Below, piece after piece: positions 43,783 to 54,700 of a stretch of DNA of 64,000 bases. A program made the translations under genes and the position numbers. Each line of letters opens with the position of its first letter. The first letter of the stretch is position 1. Source of the DNA: Patiria miniata. Taxonomy: Eukaryota; Echinodermata; Asteroidea; Valvatida; Asterinidae. The notes beneath the pieces were generated by a model. It was not told the origin of the DNA, did not search any database, and saw only the letters and a program-made list of their open reading frames with translations. Location: the NCBI RefSeq assembly GCF_015706575.1, contig NW_024037069.1, forward strand, positions 38,771,315 through 38,835,314. The letters run 5' to 3'.

Positions 43783-43860
43783 TTACTTCTGAAATCAGAA
43801 GGCTTCTCTAAGTTCTCTTCTCTCTCATCAGGAGAGAAGCCTTCTGATTTCAGAAGTAAT
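43783..43860. repeat. Perfect 27-28 bp arm hairpin upstream of GPANK1
   Basis: Left arm ATTACTTCTGAAATCAGAAG then GCTTCTC; the right arm is its exact reverse complement. The loop is CT-rich, about 22 nt. Confidence 0.9.
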
Positions 43861-43984
43861 GACTGATATGCTTAAAACTCACATTTTCTCAAAGTCTGTC
43901 TGATTTCAAGATAGGCCTAGACGACAGATATTTAGAACAGTATGTTTATGAATGAGCCAAAAAATCAAACATTTAATCACAAGA

Positions 43985-44215
43985 CCCCTCTCATAAATCA
44001 TAGACAGTCATTTTCGAAGGAAAATTACAACTGTTTATTCAATGCTATCAAGTGAATGTGTGCAAAATGTACTACTAGTACTGCCCCTAGTAAAAGTGCA
44101 TGATGCTTGAAATTTCCTCGAAATACAACACAGCCAATGCACATCACGAAATTGTGACTCCCAAAATGCGGCTGAACATGATCTGTAGGAAGTGCCATCA
44201 TTTGAGAGATTTACA
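43985..44215 (-). repeat. Interspersed repeat family C, copy 3 (inverted)
   Basis: CCCCTCTCATAAATCATAGA through GTGCCATCATTTGAGAG is an inverted relative of 14872-15063. Upstream of GPANK1. Confidence 0.55.
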
Positions 44216-44498
44216 TGTCATGCATGTAGGCCTACATGTAATGCAATAAGAAAATATCATAAAATGAACAGCGCCCTCAGACATAATTTAATGTCCATCA
44301 TATTCATTCCGCGTCTTTTTTTGTTAAAACGTTTGTGTTGAGTGTTTAAAACAGCTACAAAAGTACCTTTGAATTATCCCACAATATACTTTCGGCATAA
44401 GGTGAAATCACCCAAGCGACACAAGCAATTTACCTCATTCGTGGATGAAAAAAAACGATTTAAACACTACTTTTGAAAATTCAGTTCGCTGTCATCGG

Positions 44499-45029
44499 CG
44501 GTTCCGGCAACCTCGTCCCCAGGGTGTCGAGCAGTACGCGCCCACCACTACCTGCTCTCTCACCCTGGTATTGGATCATTTGCATGTGCAAGATTTTTGC
44601 ACACGTATGCAAATGAGGAACAGTCTGGTGCCTGGATATGCTTTACACATTAGAGTTTGTTTTTGTATGCGGTGTCTGGGGTAAAAACAGAGTCAATTCG
44701 TAGCAGCGCGAGCACGGCGTGAGTTACGAAAATACGATTTTTGAAATCAAACTGTTACGATCTTATCCAGACAACATGCAGTATCATATTTCATATTAAT
44801 ATGAGCAAATTAGAAAGGAAATTAGTATTTTCGAGAAGGCGTGGACGAATGATCGCGAAAACACGTACTGCACGTTGTGAATAATAGCACCAAGTACACG
44901 ATAAAAATCCATTACTAGCCAATTGCGGTATCCAATCAGGATACAGGAAGAAAGTTTCCTATCCAGGGTTTACTATTGGAAACCGTGTTGGAAATAAAGT
45001 CAGCACTGGGGACGAGGTTGCGGTTCCGG
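44499..45029. mobile_element. MITE with perfect 9-bp target duplication, Mutator-like
   Basis: Element 44508-45020 begins CAACCTCGTCCCCAG and ends CTGGGGACGAGGTTG. CGGTTCCGG is duplicated exactly at 44499-44507 and 45021-45029. A 9-bp duplication fits Mutator-like elements. It lies 12 bp from the YY1-like motif. Confidence 0.75.
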
Positions 45030-45060
45030 CTGCTATGGGCGCCGCCATCTTGAATTTAAA
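45030..45060 (-). promoter_or_regulatory. GPANK1: YY1-like promoter motif, candidate GPANK1 start region
   Basis: CAAGATGGCGGC on the minus strand at 45041-45052 matches the YY1 consensus, which in animals often sits just downstream of housekeeping start sites. GPANK1 needs a 5' noncoding exon upstream of 43.0 kb, and a possible donor GAATGAG|GTAAAT occurs at 44437 on the minus strand. The link is an inference. Confidence 0.4.
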
Positions 45061-45353
45061 ATCTCGTCTACCTTTTGTTTTTGTTTTTGTATCAATCATA
45101 AAATATTCATTTACGTATTCCGATTGTTGCATTATTTTAAAGGCCTTGCAAAAAAAATAGTCATTATAAATGACAATACTTTCAATGAAATAAAAATGTA
45201 ATAAAAGTGAAGTTGAAAGTTTGCGAGATAAAGTGCTAACGAGTTTTTGAAGTCTAGCCGCTGCCTATTTCAATGCACTATTTTGTGCATTCTGTGTCAC
45301 GGACGCTATGGACCCGCCTCCAGACTAAGCTTCATGTTGCTACGAGTGACAAA

Positions 45354-45443
45354 ATGGCGGAGACGAAAGCCGACTCAATGTACGAAAGTAACAGATTAAC
45401 TCTGCTAGAAGTCATAGAAGAACGAAACAGGGCGCTAAACAGG
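45354..45443 (+). CDS. Candidate alternative first coding exon of the TEX47-like gene
   Basis: ATG in a favourable context (AAAATGGCGG) opens a 30-codon frame ending at AACAGG|GTGAGG, a phase-0 donor. Its C-terminus (RLTLLEVIEERNRALNR) resembles the end of the other candidate first exon at 51702-51881 (RMTMLDAVINRAQRFDANR), which also ends in phase 0 after Asn-Arg. Spliced to 52648, it would give a 245-aa protein, near the human TEX47 length of about 253. It lies about 300 bp from the GPANK1 YY1-like motif on the opposite strand, suggesting a shared bidirectional promoter. Alternatively it starts an unrelated short gene. Confidence 0.55.
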
Positions 45444-45600
45444 GTGAGGGAAAGCAATATTATATCATACACTTACATAATAATCACATAATGTCCATTT
45501 ATGATTTAGGCCGCTGATAAAACGATTTCTTTTTAAAATATGCATCGACCACAAAATCGTGACGCTGCCCTCACTTCCTCAGCACAGCAGTCGAGTCTGG

Positions 45601-45622
45601 CGGGGGGGGGGGGGGGGGGGGG
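45601..45622. repeat. Poly-G run of about 22
   Basis: Uninterrupted G run at the start of the long intron after the alternative TEX47 exon; one of many long G/C runs in the window. Confidence 0.9.
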
Positions 45623-46252
45623 ATAAGAAATTTAAGAGGGCGCTGTTCATTTTTCTTGAAGTTGAACTTAAGTTTGTCATTATAAAAATGTCATTTATTT
45701 CACCCACCTAATTTAACTTTGCGCAATTGCGCTGCAACATTGTCTTTCTGAAAAGGGCAGATAATCATAAAGTTTTTTTCATTTCATTTTTTGTGAAGAA
45801 TATTGCCTGTACTAGTGTAGGCCTATATCGTGAGACCCTCTAGGCTCTAAAAGGACTAGGGCTAGGTTTTGACACACTCGCAATAATCGCATTCAATTTG
45901 CTTTGGACAACCCGCGCGGGTTGCAAGCATTATCTGCGTCAATTATGGTGACTCGAGGATATATATTGTGACTTACGGACCCCTCTTCCCTTTTTTGGGG
46001 GGAGGGGGTCTTGAAGGTTGTTTTTGTCATACTAATTTTAATTGCTTCAATCAGAAACGGTATTTTTTATTTTTATGACCCTATTTTTGGCAATTTTGAA
46101 CAGTGCGCCCTATAGTATGAATGATCTGTGTTGCCATGTGTTGGTACTTGGTAGAGAAATGCAATTTTTATTTGCATTTTTCAGTTGAAGCCACGCGAAT
46201 CGACTCGATTTAGCGTTGCGATGATGGCCATGTATCACTTAAGTTCTAGAAT

Positions 46253-46296
46253 TAGAAGGCTTCTCTCCGTCTGACGGAGAGAATTAAGCCTTCTAA
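46253..46296. repeat. Short hairpin related to 43783
   Basis: AGAAGGCTT and AAGCCTTCT enclose CTCTCCGTC and GACGGAGAG. The outer word AGAAGGCTTCTC is shared with the hairpin at 43783-43860. Confidence 0.75.
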
Positions 46297-46967
46297 AAAG
46301 TAGCCATGTATATATTCACGTTGGTTTTCTTTCCTAAAATTATTCGAAACCCTGCCCTCCATCCACGATATTCCTACTTGAGTGAGTCCAATAACCTAAA
46401 AGTGGATTTTATACTAAGAACAGGGCCTGTAACTACACAATCACCACATTCAAACATTATTGTCAGACCACAAATAAATTTCTAATTTCTAAACTGAAGT
46501 ATAGGCTAATTTCTCCATAACTAAATTTTGGTGGATTGTTTACTATAGGCCTAATTATGTCAGTATGTCTCATTTAAAAGATATTAATTTTCTTATTACT
46601 AGAAAAATACCTAAGTCCTAGCAATTAAAAATAAATTCTATATTCACGAGTGACATCCAAAACAGGCACTGGGACTTGGGGATACTTTAAAGGTTTTAAA
46701 TTAAAGGCTTTTTCAGCGTTTTACTTTTGAGGCATATTTCTCTGATGGGCATGGGTGAAAGGTTTGCACTGCCACTAGTTTTGGAAATAGATGGCACTGC
46801 CACCATTATATAAAAAAAAAATAGCAAAATGTCTTTTTCTTGCACAGTTTTGAATTTCCAGTATACTCACCAGTTAAGTTCTCCAGAGCTTTCTGTGAGG
46901 TTCAACTCTGGCATAGGCCTACATGTACTATTATACTAGGTTTTATTGACTATTTTGCCGTTATTCT

Positions 46968-47312
46968 CATAGGGGGTCCGCTCGTAAGTCTGACACTTCA
47001 TAGGTCCAAGGCCTCATAAGTCCGAAATTTCGGACTTATGAGGCGTCAGACTTCTGAGGCGTCAGATTTATGAGGCATCACATTTATTTATTCCGCCTCA
47101 CACATGTAGGTCCGACACCTCACAAGTCTGAAGCCTCATCGATCCGATGCCTCAAAAGTCCGAAGCAGTGTTTGTCCATTGTCGGACTTATGAGGCATTG
47201 GACCTATGAGGCGGATTTATGCCTCAGAAGTCCAACACCTCATAAGTCCGAAATTTCGGACTTATGAGGCGTCGGACCTATGAGGCGTTGGACTTATGAT
47301 ACGGCCCCTATC
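46968..47312. repeat. Composite palindromic element built from CATAAGTCCGA units
   Basis: Ends ATAGGGGGTCCG and CGGCCCCTAT. The interior has many direct and inverted copies of CTCATAAGTCCGA and two perfect CATAAGTCCGAAATTTCGG palindromes (near 47018 and 47240). Non-coding; in the long 5' intron of the TEX47-like gene. Confidence 0.75.
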
Positions 47313-48544
47313 ATAGCCTTTTATCCTAAGGCATACATATTCCATATCCAGTGTGTTTAACTGACTGCAAAATTTGTTGCATATTTTGTAATATTCAGCT
47401 ATGATAATCTAGATTTACAACTGTGTTTGTTGGGGTGTTTGTTTGTTTGTTTGCTTTTCAAAGGGTTTGATACACGTCAGAAGTGAAGAAGTCTGTTTTA
47501 TACTACAACTAATGACAGATTAGGCTGCTTGGCTAAAAAAACTCTGGTTTCCGGTTTCCCTACCTACATGTATCCTTTCCTGACAGCCCCTACCCTTATT
47601 TTGTTATTGGAAGAATGTGGGAAAAACACCCAAAACCATAGGCTTTTACTATTTACTACACTCAGATGCCTCCATATGATCATAAAACACAATCGCCAAA
47701 AAAGAAAATTCCCTGTAACCTACCCTATTTTCAAATGCCATGTATAAATCAGAAGATTTTTTGGCCTTAGCAAGCCATAAAACGGTGTGAATGAAAAAAT
47801 GCATGAAAAACTACATGAATGGCACTGCCTGAAAAAGTGCTAACTTTATAGAAAAAGAACCAAAAAAAGACCTTGAAAAGTGAATTTCAGAATCCTCAAT
47901 GTTCCATTCTTGTTTCAAAGGTAATTTTGAGTTTATACTTTGTGTCTGACAACTGACAAACAACTTATTTTTACCCAGACAAAATGTCAAAACCTTGTTG
48001 CCTACCTCGCTTGACAATTGAGCTTCTCATCAATCCAATGACTGTCAGTGTCAGACACTTGACTTCTCTTGGGCACCCTCTCAAATCAGATATGTTTGTA
48101 AAAAGAAGAAAATTGAGAAGTTTTAGAAGCCTTAGGCCTATCGGGTTAAACACCAAATCACAGAGAGCTGCCACTGTACATGTTTTTGAAGTAAGGTTTC
48201 CTACTTTCCTTGAAGATATTATCTACATGTACAATGTAGGTGTAAAGGCAACGAAACAAAAGCTGCAAAATATTGTCAGAATCTTCTTGCCCAGTCTCAG
48301 AGGTAATTTGGAATTCATTCTATGTGTGATAAAGGCTTATTATTTCCCCCGGGTAGATATTTGTAGAAACAGTACGCCTACATGTCATGTAAATGTACTT
48401 CACTTGATCAATGCTTCACAATCTCATTTTCCTTCAGTCTATTTTTTTGTATCGGGCAGGATTATAACTTGGACCTATCGGTACATCTTAATAAAAGAGT
48501 TATTTTGAATTCACAGTTTCTGGCATTGTGGGAATACAGTGTGC

Positions 48545-49066
48545 TTAAAGGGAATATACATCATTTGCTTTTGCTGTAATTTTCAGAAATGGATGGAATT
48601 GGGGGGTTGGAAATATATAGCAAATATAGTTACACTGACTTTTTTGAGGTTTTGGGTTCGAAAATGCTATAAAAACCAAGAAAAACAATCATTTTCCTGT
48701 AGTCTGGTTCCCTGACTCCATTTAAGAAGAAACAGAGCAGTTTACATAGGGAATTGAAAGGTCAGGGAACCAGTCTAGCTGGCTTGTACCCGTTCATAGG
48801 TGTGTAATCGATTGCAAACAAGCGCGATGGTCAACTGGGGCCAGTATTTGAAAAAAAAGCCAGTTTTTTCAAACGCTGATCGGCCGATCAGCGTTGGAAA
48901 TTGATACAAAAATAAAAACCACTTTTCTTGAAAATGACAGTATACCAGGTGCCATGATTTTACAGGATGATTTAGACTGTCATTCACTAACAGTCCAGCA
49001 AGGTATTTCAAAATGATTTGGTAGTTTTGTTTTTTGATGTTTGCAAATGTTGTATTTTCCCTTTAA
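48545..49066 (+). mobile_element. TTAA-flanked MITE, family B, copy 3
   Basis: Same orientation as copy 1; starts TTAAAGGGAATATACATCAT and ends GTTGTATTTTCCCTTTAA, with an intact central GATCGGCCGATC palindrome. Confidence 0.75.
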
Positions 49067-51701
49067 ACAAGCAGGGGCCAGGGGGAAAATGTGACCAAAT
49101 AGATCTAGCAGTTCTAAATCCTCTGATTTTAAAATATAAAAGTTCACATTCAAGGGTTAATCTACTGAATATAAAGCATTTGATTATGTTCTATTGCTTG
49201 GTAATAAAAATGGGTTTTATAAAGGCAGATCGTTTATCTTCAGCACATTGTAAATCCTTATAAAGGTGCTACATAATGAGTCTCATAGTTCTCATTAACT
49301 TGAGGGACTCCATGGAAAGCAGTGCCTTGCACTGATCAGAGTTTACTGTCATTAAAGATGCATAAAAAAATAAAATAAATAAATACATTCTATGCACAAA
49401 CTGCAAACAAACCTTCAAGAAAAAAATGTGAAGAACATAAGAGGGGTATACATTTTAAATGTGTAACCCTTTTATCAAATTGTGAAGATGTTCCTTTAAA
49501 TTAATCCATCTGATGACAGTGATACAATTATTTAATACAGATTAAGTTAGTTTTGAGATCATTTTTTTTTTCCGTCAAGATGTCTTTTTGCTTGGTTTTT
49601 GTTCCTGGAAATGTTGAAATTTTGAGGGTTTTTTTTCTTCTTGCTTACAAGCTTAAAGAAAACCAACTCACCGATGTTGTTTCTGATTTGGTCCACTTGA
49701 AACCTGAGTTCCTCAGAACTTGTTTTGCAAAGTTACATATCTTCAGTTAGCGCTCTTGATGTAGGCTAGCCATCAAATTCAAGCAATTTCAACAGTTCTA
49801 CCAAAGTCAGCTCAGTCTCATTTTTCTTTCACCTCGCGAAAGATTTTGCCAGGGGGCTGAAATTCCACAAAGAAGAATTGAAGTGCTTACCTTCATAATT
49901 GAACTTCGTACCTGCGTTCATCTGACATGTCTGAAATGAAAAATTGGGGGCTGGGCAAATAGTCTGGAGCAGAAATCAAATCCCAACATAGGCCTGTAGA
50001 TTGGTTTAGCACTCCCTAAAGCAACCAATATACAGAGGCCCGCTTGTTCTTGTAAGCCCTCTCATTAGCCAGATCAAATTTACCTGAGCAGAACGCTGTT
50101 TGGGGTTGTATTTGTTAATGTGACACTTGTGTTTATGTACAGGGCCGTGACTCCCATGTTGTCTTTCTTGTATTTGGTTTGGCCTCCGCAGCTGGTCAAC
50201 TTACTGTTTGTCAGATCCATGGCAGCAGTTGCCATGGAAAGAAAACTTGGATCATTAACATGCTTCATTTTTTATTCTTTTTGAAACATGGATTGATCAT
50301 GTAATTTAAAAACTAATAAGTTCAAGATTACTTCTTTGAATTATTTTTTTTATGGGGGGGGGGATTTTTTGTTATTTTTTGCTACCTTGCATTTCGACAA
50401 AAAAAAGGGATCAATGTCAGCGTTAAGTCCAGTGTACACACACTGTATGTGCATTTGCAATTGAAATCCCTGAGTGTTTTATGCTAATGATGCTCTGCTT
50501 GGTATTGAGCCCGCTCCATGTAATTGATGAGCTCTCCATTCCTGTGAAGTGCACCACCTGTCTGGAACAGGTGAAGAGGAAATTCTCCCGCTTCAGCAGA
50601 GCAGAACTCTCACACATATTTTGTCGGTTGTTGGTTGTCTACCATATATATACTGCCAGGACTAAAATCGTATGGAGATTATATTCCTCCATGTTTTTAC
50701 TGTAAGATGAGCTTTGTTTACAAGCAGATTGCATCTCCACTAAGCGAGCGTGTCTTTAGTTTCGGGTTTTCCCCAGACCTGCCTGTGAATGCATCAGTTG
50801 TATCAGATGCTTTCATCTTGTTATTTGATTGTGTGAAACAGATCTGTATCTACCATCCAATGTTGTATGCGGCCTGGGATGCAATCCATTGCTGATTATC
50901 TGCCAGTCAGAGAAGACGACCTCACAATTTTTTTTGCTTTCTGGAATTTGATGTCAATGTTCTGCCTTAGTTTTAAGTGCTGATTTGACTTCTGGCCACA
51001 TCGTTATCTCTCAGAGTATCACCCGCCAGATTTTTTATGAGACTCGGATCATTCATGTATTACTACACTGTCTTCCCTGCATCTTGTGATGATGATTGCA
51101 ACAATGATGTTGCACCCACTCTAACCATTTGGCTTGAATTCATGGATACGCAATTTCAATCGTTCACAAAACAAAACTTGTTTTGTAGATATTAGCGCTG
51201 AAAATCATGAAAACGAAGTTAGGCACAGATGCACAATAGATCATCACCACAGTAACTCTATCAACAGAGAGTTAACGGTTCCACACAAGCGCATACAGCC
51301 CTGAGTCCCGCAGATAACAACAAACACTTTGGAGTGGCCTCCGAAGCTGAGAAACTTGGACCATTAAACTTTACCAACGACAGTAGCCCTCCGAGTTGAA
51401 GAGCTCCTGTTGCTCGCCAGCGATTGTCATTCAAATGATCAGAGGAGAGAGACTGTTTCATTCATTCTGTTGAAAGGACACACCTGACTTCTGTTTGGTT
51501 TGATGGGATTTGATAATAGGACTTGAACAATACAGCCTACTGATCCACACAAATAGCCATTCAATTTTTTGTTTAACCTGTGCCGCCAGGTTCAGTAATC
51601 ACTCCCATTTACAATTCCCGGATCAAACTTTGATCAGTTGTTGATCCAGAAACTGCATCAAGGGAAGCACATCTGGATTTTTCTGGAAAGGAAAATTTGA
51701 A
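49067..51701. other. Long intron/upstream region, no supported gene
   Basis: Between the family B MITE and the downstream TEX47 first exon I see only unremarkable AT-rich sequence and short chance frames. The promoter of the 51702 exon would lie near its right end. Confidence 0.5.
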
Positions 51702-54700
51702 ATGTCGTCTCCAAAAGGAAGAAAATCCAGAGTGATGACTGGAACAATGGTAAAGAAACGAGGCGGCGCCAAACATTGGAGCAATGATGATGATGATGAT
51801 GGTGATAGTCTCTTTGCTGAGCACCGGATGACCATGCTGGATGCTGTTATAAACAGGGCACAGAGATTTGATGCTAACAGGGTACAATGCTGAATAATAA
51901 TTGTTCACTTCGCCCACTCCTTGTTGCATGGGCGATATTTTTCTTTTCAAATCATTTGTTGGTGTGGATGTTCAAGATTTTACGCTTGATTTCTTTCATA
52001 TTTTGAATATTGCCCGTTTCTTGGGTTGTTTGTAAGTTTTTATCAATTCATGACTGTTTGTGTTTAGGGATCGTCAGATTTTTTTTTTAGGGATTTCTCT
52101 TATAAAAGCTTAGCACTGTGCTCTTCCATGAATAACATAAATATTCTTTTGCAGTGTCATTGAGTTTATAGTTTGTTTTGTGTAATGTTTTTTTGTTCTC
52201 TATTACTTTTCTCAATCATGTGGTTAATTCAATCACAACTTGATTAAGCGTGCAACGTGACCTCTATACATGTATAAAATTGCTGTGAAGCTTTAACTTT
52301 GCAGTTTTATTCCGTAATTAAAGTACAGAAGGTTGCTTAGTTATTGTAAGTTCACATTATTTAATTAAAATTAATTTAAAATTCATATTCAGTAATGCAT
52401 AGAAGTATCGATCCATTTTTTTGAGTAAAAATGTGCTTTTGGGGAATTTGTAATGACATTGAAATAACCAATTAATTCATTTAAAACTAGATGTCACAAA
52501 CGCAAAGCTGAACAAATGTTTACTCTATAAACGATTTTGACACAACTTTACCCATTTTCTGTAATAAGCTTGTACTTCTTGATTTCTCTTTTGAAAAATC
52601 AATTCTCAAATTTTAACTCATCATCTTTGTTTTTATATTTTCTCCAGAAAGCTCTTCTGCACAGACTTGTCTACATCGCTAGGCTGAGCGACCAACTCGA
52701 TGACAAGAGAGATCTTGGAGGTAAAGCTTCTAGCATTATTGTGAAGCACCTGTTACAAAATCAATCAATAAAGTTTTCAAAATCAATTTAAGGAGGGCAG
52801 TCTGATGCAAAACAAAAATGTGTGGGACCAATTAGGTAGGCCTATATGGCCAATCACAAGTCTCGATCAATTCTATGAGAGTGGCTGGGAAATAAGTTGT
52901 AATCGAGCCAAACCAAATTAAACTCACAAGTCAGGGATGAATAATGACAAAGGAATGCCAATTGTCACAGTTTGTTTTGTAGAGCTTGTCAGCTGACTTG
53001 ATTTTTGATAATTTGTGATGGGGTTGTGATTGACTTGTGATGGGGTTGTGATTGACTTGTGATGGGGTTGTGATTGACCTGTGATGGGCATGTGATGGGG
53101 TTGTGATTGACTTGTGATGGGCTTGTTGTGATTGACTTGTGATGGTGATGGGCTTGTGATTGACTTGTGATGGGCTTGTGATAGGCTTGTGATGGGGTTG
53201 TGATTGACTTGTGATGGGCTTGTGATTGACTTGGGATGGGGTTGCAGTGTGATGGGCTTGTGATAGGCTAAGTGATGGGCTTGTGAGTGACTTGTGATTG
53301 GCTTGTGATTGGTTTGGGATGGGGTTGCAGTGTGATGGGCTTGTGGTAGGCTTGTGATGGGGTTGTGATTGGCTTGTGATTGGCTTGCAATGACTTGATT
53401 ACCTCTCTAAGGAATCATCCACTACAAGCAAACTTGGCAAAAGGTTCAAAGTTGGACAGAAGGACTAGACTACAGCAGTACTTTGAATCAGGAATTGAAG
53501 ATTTCTCTGCTTTTTCTTCTTCTTTTCTAGCTCATTATGAGAAGAAGTTCAAGCAATGGCAGTCCCATTTCCAGGGGGAGGGAGCTACAGGAATGCTGCT
53601 GGTCTACCCTAACCATTATGTGCACCTTGTTGAGGTAGGCGTTCTTTCGAGAAACATCATCCATCAATGTTTAAGAAATGCAGCAGATGTCTTACCACTC
53701 AACCACTGAGCTTGCTGAATCAGCTGGACGCGATTTGATTGTAATGTAGCAGTTGGTACGGCAATCGAAATAGTATAAACTCAGTATGAAATTTGTTTTC
53801 CCCCAATTAACAGTCCTCAAGTGAGATGCTGATGGCGTTGATCCGTGACCTTGGCACCATGGAGGTCACCGGAGACCAGGCTTTAATCTCGCAGAGTAAG
53901 GTCCTCGTCATCTCCAGCAACGTCCCCACCAGGCTCTTCAGCCAGTGGAGCTTCCGGGTCCTGAACCTGCCGGCCTCACGACTGGAGGAGTATGAAACCT
54001 CGGAACCCATACAGAGTCTGGTAAGCAGGGCAAAGACCAGGGCCCAATTTCACGGCACTGCTAAGCACATGATTTTCTGCCAACAGAGCCTCCATCTATT
54101 TCATGGAGACCGTAAGCATAAGCACAGCAAAATGCACAATTACTTCAGAGGAAAAATTTGCCTGACTCTGTGACTTAACAATAAAAATCTCCATGCACGC
54201 GTGACCATTAGAACATCCTCGGCATGAAATAGAGCTTAAAGATTAGCAATATTTTTCTGCTATGCTAAGCACAACTTTTCTGCTGACTGTTAAGCAGCGC
54301 CGTGAAATTGGCCCCAGGATTTTAAAATGGCAGACATCATTTTCCTGCTTTCATACTTTCCATGTTTCTGACCTGAAGGGAGTGTATTAAATTTTTAAAT
54401 GCTAAGATTTTGAGAGTGCTGTCTCAGATTACACATAGTGTTTATGGACAGCTTCCATTTTTGTTCTCTTTACTTTTTGTAAATTGAAAATAATTATAAT
54501 ACATTGTAGTTACTGAACAACACAGGGGACAGGGCCCCTTGGGGGACCCCCACCCCATCACCCCCATCCCCCAAAAAAAGGAAAAATTGTCTATACGTTT
54601 TGCATAACTCCACTGTGAATGCCCCTAGATATGATATTTATGACATAAAAGTTAGATCGGATGGATGCAACTTTAAAGTCTATAAACAAACGGAACAGAA

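Noticed and set aside
47984..48508. 174-codon plus-strand frame in the TEX47 5' intron
   Set aside because: No recognisable domain, low-complexity composition, no splice partners that extend it; fits a chance frame. Its end is next to a MITE.
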